Shown one piece after another: positions 62,908 to 64,000 of a DNA stretch of 64,000 nucleotides. The notes below the pieces were generated by a model, which made no database searches, was not told where the DNA came from, and worked only from the letters and a program-made list of their open reading frames with translations. Every line of letters begins with the position of its first letter. Position 1 is the first letter of the stretch. Both the position numbers and the translations under genes were made by a program. The DNA comes from JAHOYW01 sp963664605 (GTDB lineage: Bacteria > Verrucomicrobiota > Lentisphaeria > Victivallales > Victivallaceae): assembly GCA_963664605.1 (NCBI GenBank), contig OY761536.1, positions 620,001-684,000 on the forward strand, read 5' to 3'.

Positions 62908-63834
62908 TTACGCTTCGATATTGAATAATGCGTCGGCGTAGAATTTCGGGTTGAATTTCTGCATGTCTTCAGGGCTTTCGCCGAGTCCGGCGAAAAATAC
63001 CGGGAAACCGAATTCCTGTTGCAACGCCACGGCCATGCCGCCCTTTCCGGTTCCGTCGAGTTTAGTTAAGACCAGCCCGCTGACGTCTGCTACTTTCGCG
63101 AATTCCCGGGCCTGGTTAATCGCATTCGCTCCCTGACTTGAATCGACAGTCAACCAGACTTCGTGCGGGGCTCCAGGATAAAGTTTGTTTATAGTGCGGT
63201 GAATTTTTGATAATTCCGCCATTAAGCCTTTGCTTGTATGTTGACGCCCGGCGGTGTCTATCAGCAGAATATCCGCGTTTCTAGCTTGTGCCGATTTAAC
63301 CGCGTCAAAAGCTACGCTTGAAGGATCTGCGCCATGCAGCGCGGAAACTACATGGGTTCCGGTGCGATCTCCCCAAAGCTTGAGTTGTTCGACTGCCGCC
63401 GCGCGAAAAGTATCGCAGGCTGCGAGCATTACTTTTTTGCCTTCCTGCTGCCATAGTGACGCCAGCTTTCCGATACTTGTAGTTTTACCGCTGCCGTTGA
63501 CTCCGACAAAGAGGATTACCGTCGGCTGTCCTTGAGGAGCGAAATTTATTTCCCGCTGGTTTTTGCTCAGGATTTTGCAAACGTCTTCCGCGGCAATTTT
63601 ATCAATTTCCTCGGAGGTCGCGATCTTTCCCTGTTCATAACGGTCCCGGATATCTGAAACAATATTTAAACTCGCAGTTACTCCGAAATCAGACGATATT
63701 AATAAACTTTCAAGATCATCAAATTGTTCATCTGTCCAGCTTTTACTGTCCGTAAAAACCCCGGAAATACCGCGGGTCACTGAAGTAGTGGTTTTAAGCA
63801 GGCCTTTTTTGAACCGTGAAAAGAGTGATTTCAT
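62908..63834 (-). CDS. ftsY: Signal recognition particle receptor FtsY
   Basis: 308 residues. The NG domain only: helical N domain, then G1 GVNGSGKTTSIGKLA, DTFRAAAVEQL, G3 DTAGRQHT, G4 TKLDGTGKGG and the GLGESPEDMQKF end. It lacks the long acidic A domain of E. coli FtsY, as in many bacteria. Directs ribosome-SRP complexes to SecYEG. Its ATG overlaps the nusB stop (ATGA), so nusB and ftsY are coupled. Confidence 0.96.
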   Translation of the reverse strand: MKSLFSRFKKGLLKTTTSVTRGISGVFTDSKSWTDEQFDDLESLLISSDFGVTASLNIVSDIRDRYEQGKIATSEEIDKIAAEDVCKILSKNQREINFAPQGQPTVILFVGVNGSGKTTSIGKLASLWQQEGKKVMLAACDTFRAAAVEQLKLWGDRTGTHVVSALHGADPSSVAFDAVKSAQARNADILLIDTAGRQHTSKGLMAELSKIHRTINKLYPGAPHEVWLTVDSSQGANAINQAREFAKVADVSGLVLTKLDGTGKGGMAVALQQEFGFPVFFAGLGESPEDMQKFNPKFYADALFNIEA

Positions 63835-64000
63835 AATTTATCAACCGCCTCTCTTGCCGGACGATCCAAAGAGTCCTTGATTCCATTGAGTACGCCGTTT
63901 ATAAAATTCCCGGCTTTTTCCCCGCTGTAATCCCTGGCGATTTCGACAGCTTCATTGATACTTACAACTGGCGGGACATCAGGAATAAAAAGCATTTCAT
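63831..64000 (-). CDS. nusB: Transcription antitermination protein NusB (3' part only)
   Basis: The last 56 codons of a gene running off the window end. PPVVSINEAVEIARDYSGEK followed by AGNFINGVLNGI is the conserved C-terminal helix pair of NusB, which with NusE binds boxA for rRNA antitermination. Its TGA overlaps the ATG of ftsY. Confidence 0.88.
   Translation of the reverse strand, partial: EMLFIPDVPPVVSINEAVEIARDYSGEKAGNFINGVLNGIKDSLDRPAREAVDKL

Overview
The window looks like a chromosomal piece of a Gram-negative, anaerobe-like polysaccharide degrader of the PVC superphylum, most likely Lentisphaerota (Victivallis/Lentisphaera type). This is inferred from three short-leader pseudopilins sharing the core FTLIELLVVIAIIAILASM, DUF4838 proteins, a sulfatase, several SGNH hydrolases, Mla genes (so an outer membrane) and an EF-G2 type factor. 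Kiritimatiellota or another Verrucomicrobiota-related lineage cannot be excluded without 16S or marker genes. There are no rRNA genes, no CRISPR array and no intact insertion sequence.

Layout. 1-3.8 kb: end of a periplasmic binding protein overlapping a hybrid PAS histidine kinase, then a small lipoprotein. 3.9-5.9 kb: a phage-like divergent repressor switch (CI-like and Cro-like genes, three palindromic operators, a Cys/HTH protein and an overlapping 58-residue coiled-coil gene) with no phage structural genes nearby. 6.1-10.6 kb: a minus-strand sugar-catabolic cluster (GHL10-type hydrolase, medium-chain dehydrogenase, SGNH hydrolase, Gfo/Idh/MocA oxidoreductase). 10.7-17.6 kb: cysS, an ABC exporter with its HlyD adaptor, a NIF3-like protein, an M50 protease and xseA. 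17.6-20.4 kb: FAH-family hydrolase, SGNH hydrolase and mtfA.

20.4-42.4 kb is the most distinctive part. Three separate gene sets share one order: transcription regulator, then one pseudopilin, then secreted carbohydrate-active proteins. Cassette A (minus strand) is LacI, pseudopilin, DUF4838. Cassette B (plus) is GntR, pseudopilin, heparinase II/III with three tandem binding repeats, CBM9-GH20-like protein, TIM-barrel hydrolase. Cassette C (minus) is LacI, pseudopilin, LamG protein, DUF4838-CBM9. A and C each carry two palindromic operators about 33-34 bp apart just before the LacI gene. None has SusC/SusD or a dedicated transporter. A DUF362 ferredoxin protein and a XerC/D recombinase lie between the cassettes.

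42.7-53.7 kb is housekeeping: hemW, mlaE-mlaF-mlaD, purQ, an RND-type adaptor, an EF-G2 paralogue, a zinc-ribbon protein, typA and tRNA-Glu(UUC). A transposase tail remnant sits next to the tRNA. 54-60.9 kb returns to carbohydrate metabolism: a sulfatase and IclR regulator pair behind a 33-bp inverted repeat, then der, an SGNH hydrolase, an AraC regulator and a UroD-family protein. The window ends with ilvB behind a long leader, a bidirectional terminator, ftsY and the 3' part of nusB.

The carbohydrate genes fit stepwise removal of decorated, probably sulfated and acetylated, uronic-acid or hexosamine glycans. SGNH hydrolases and the sulfatase would remove substituents, heparinase-fold, GH20-like and DUF4838 proteins would cut the chain, and oxidoreductases would process the released sugars. 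The specific substrates are inference.
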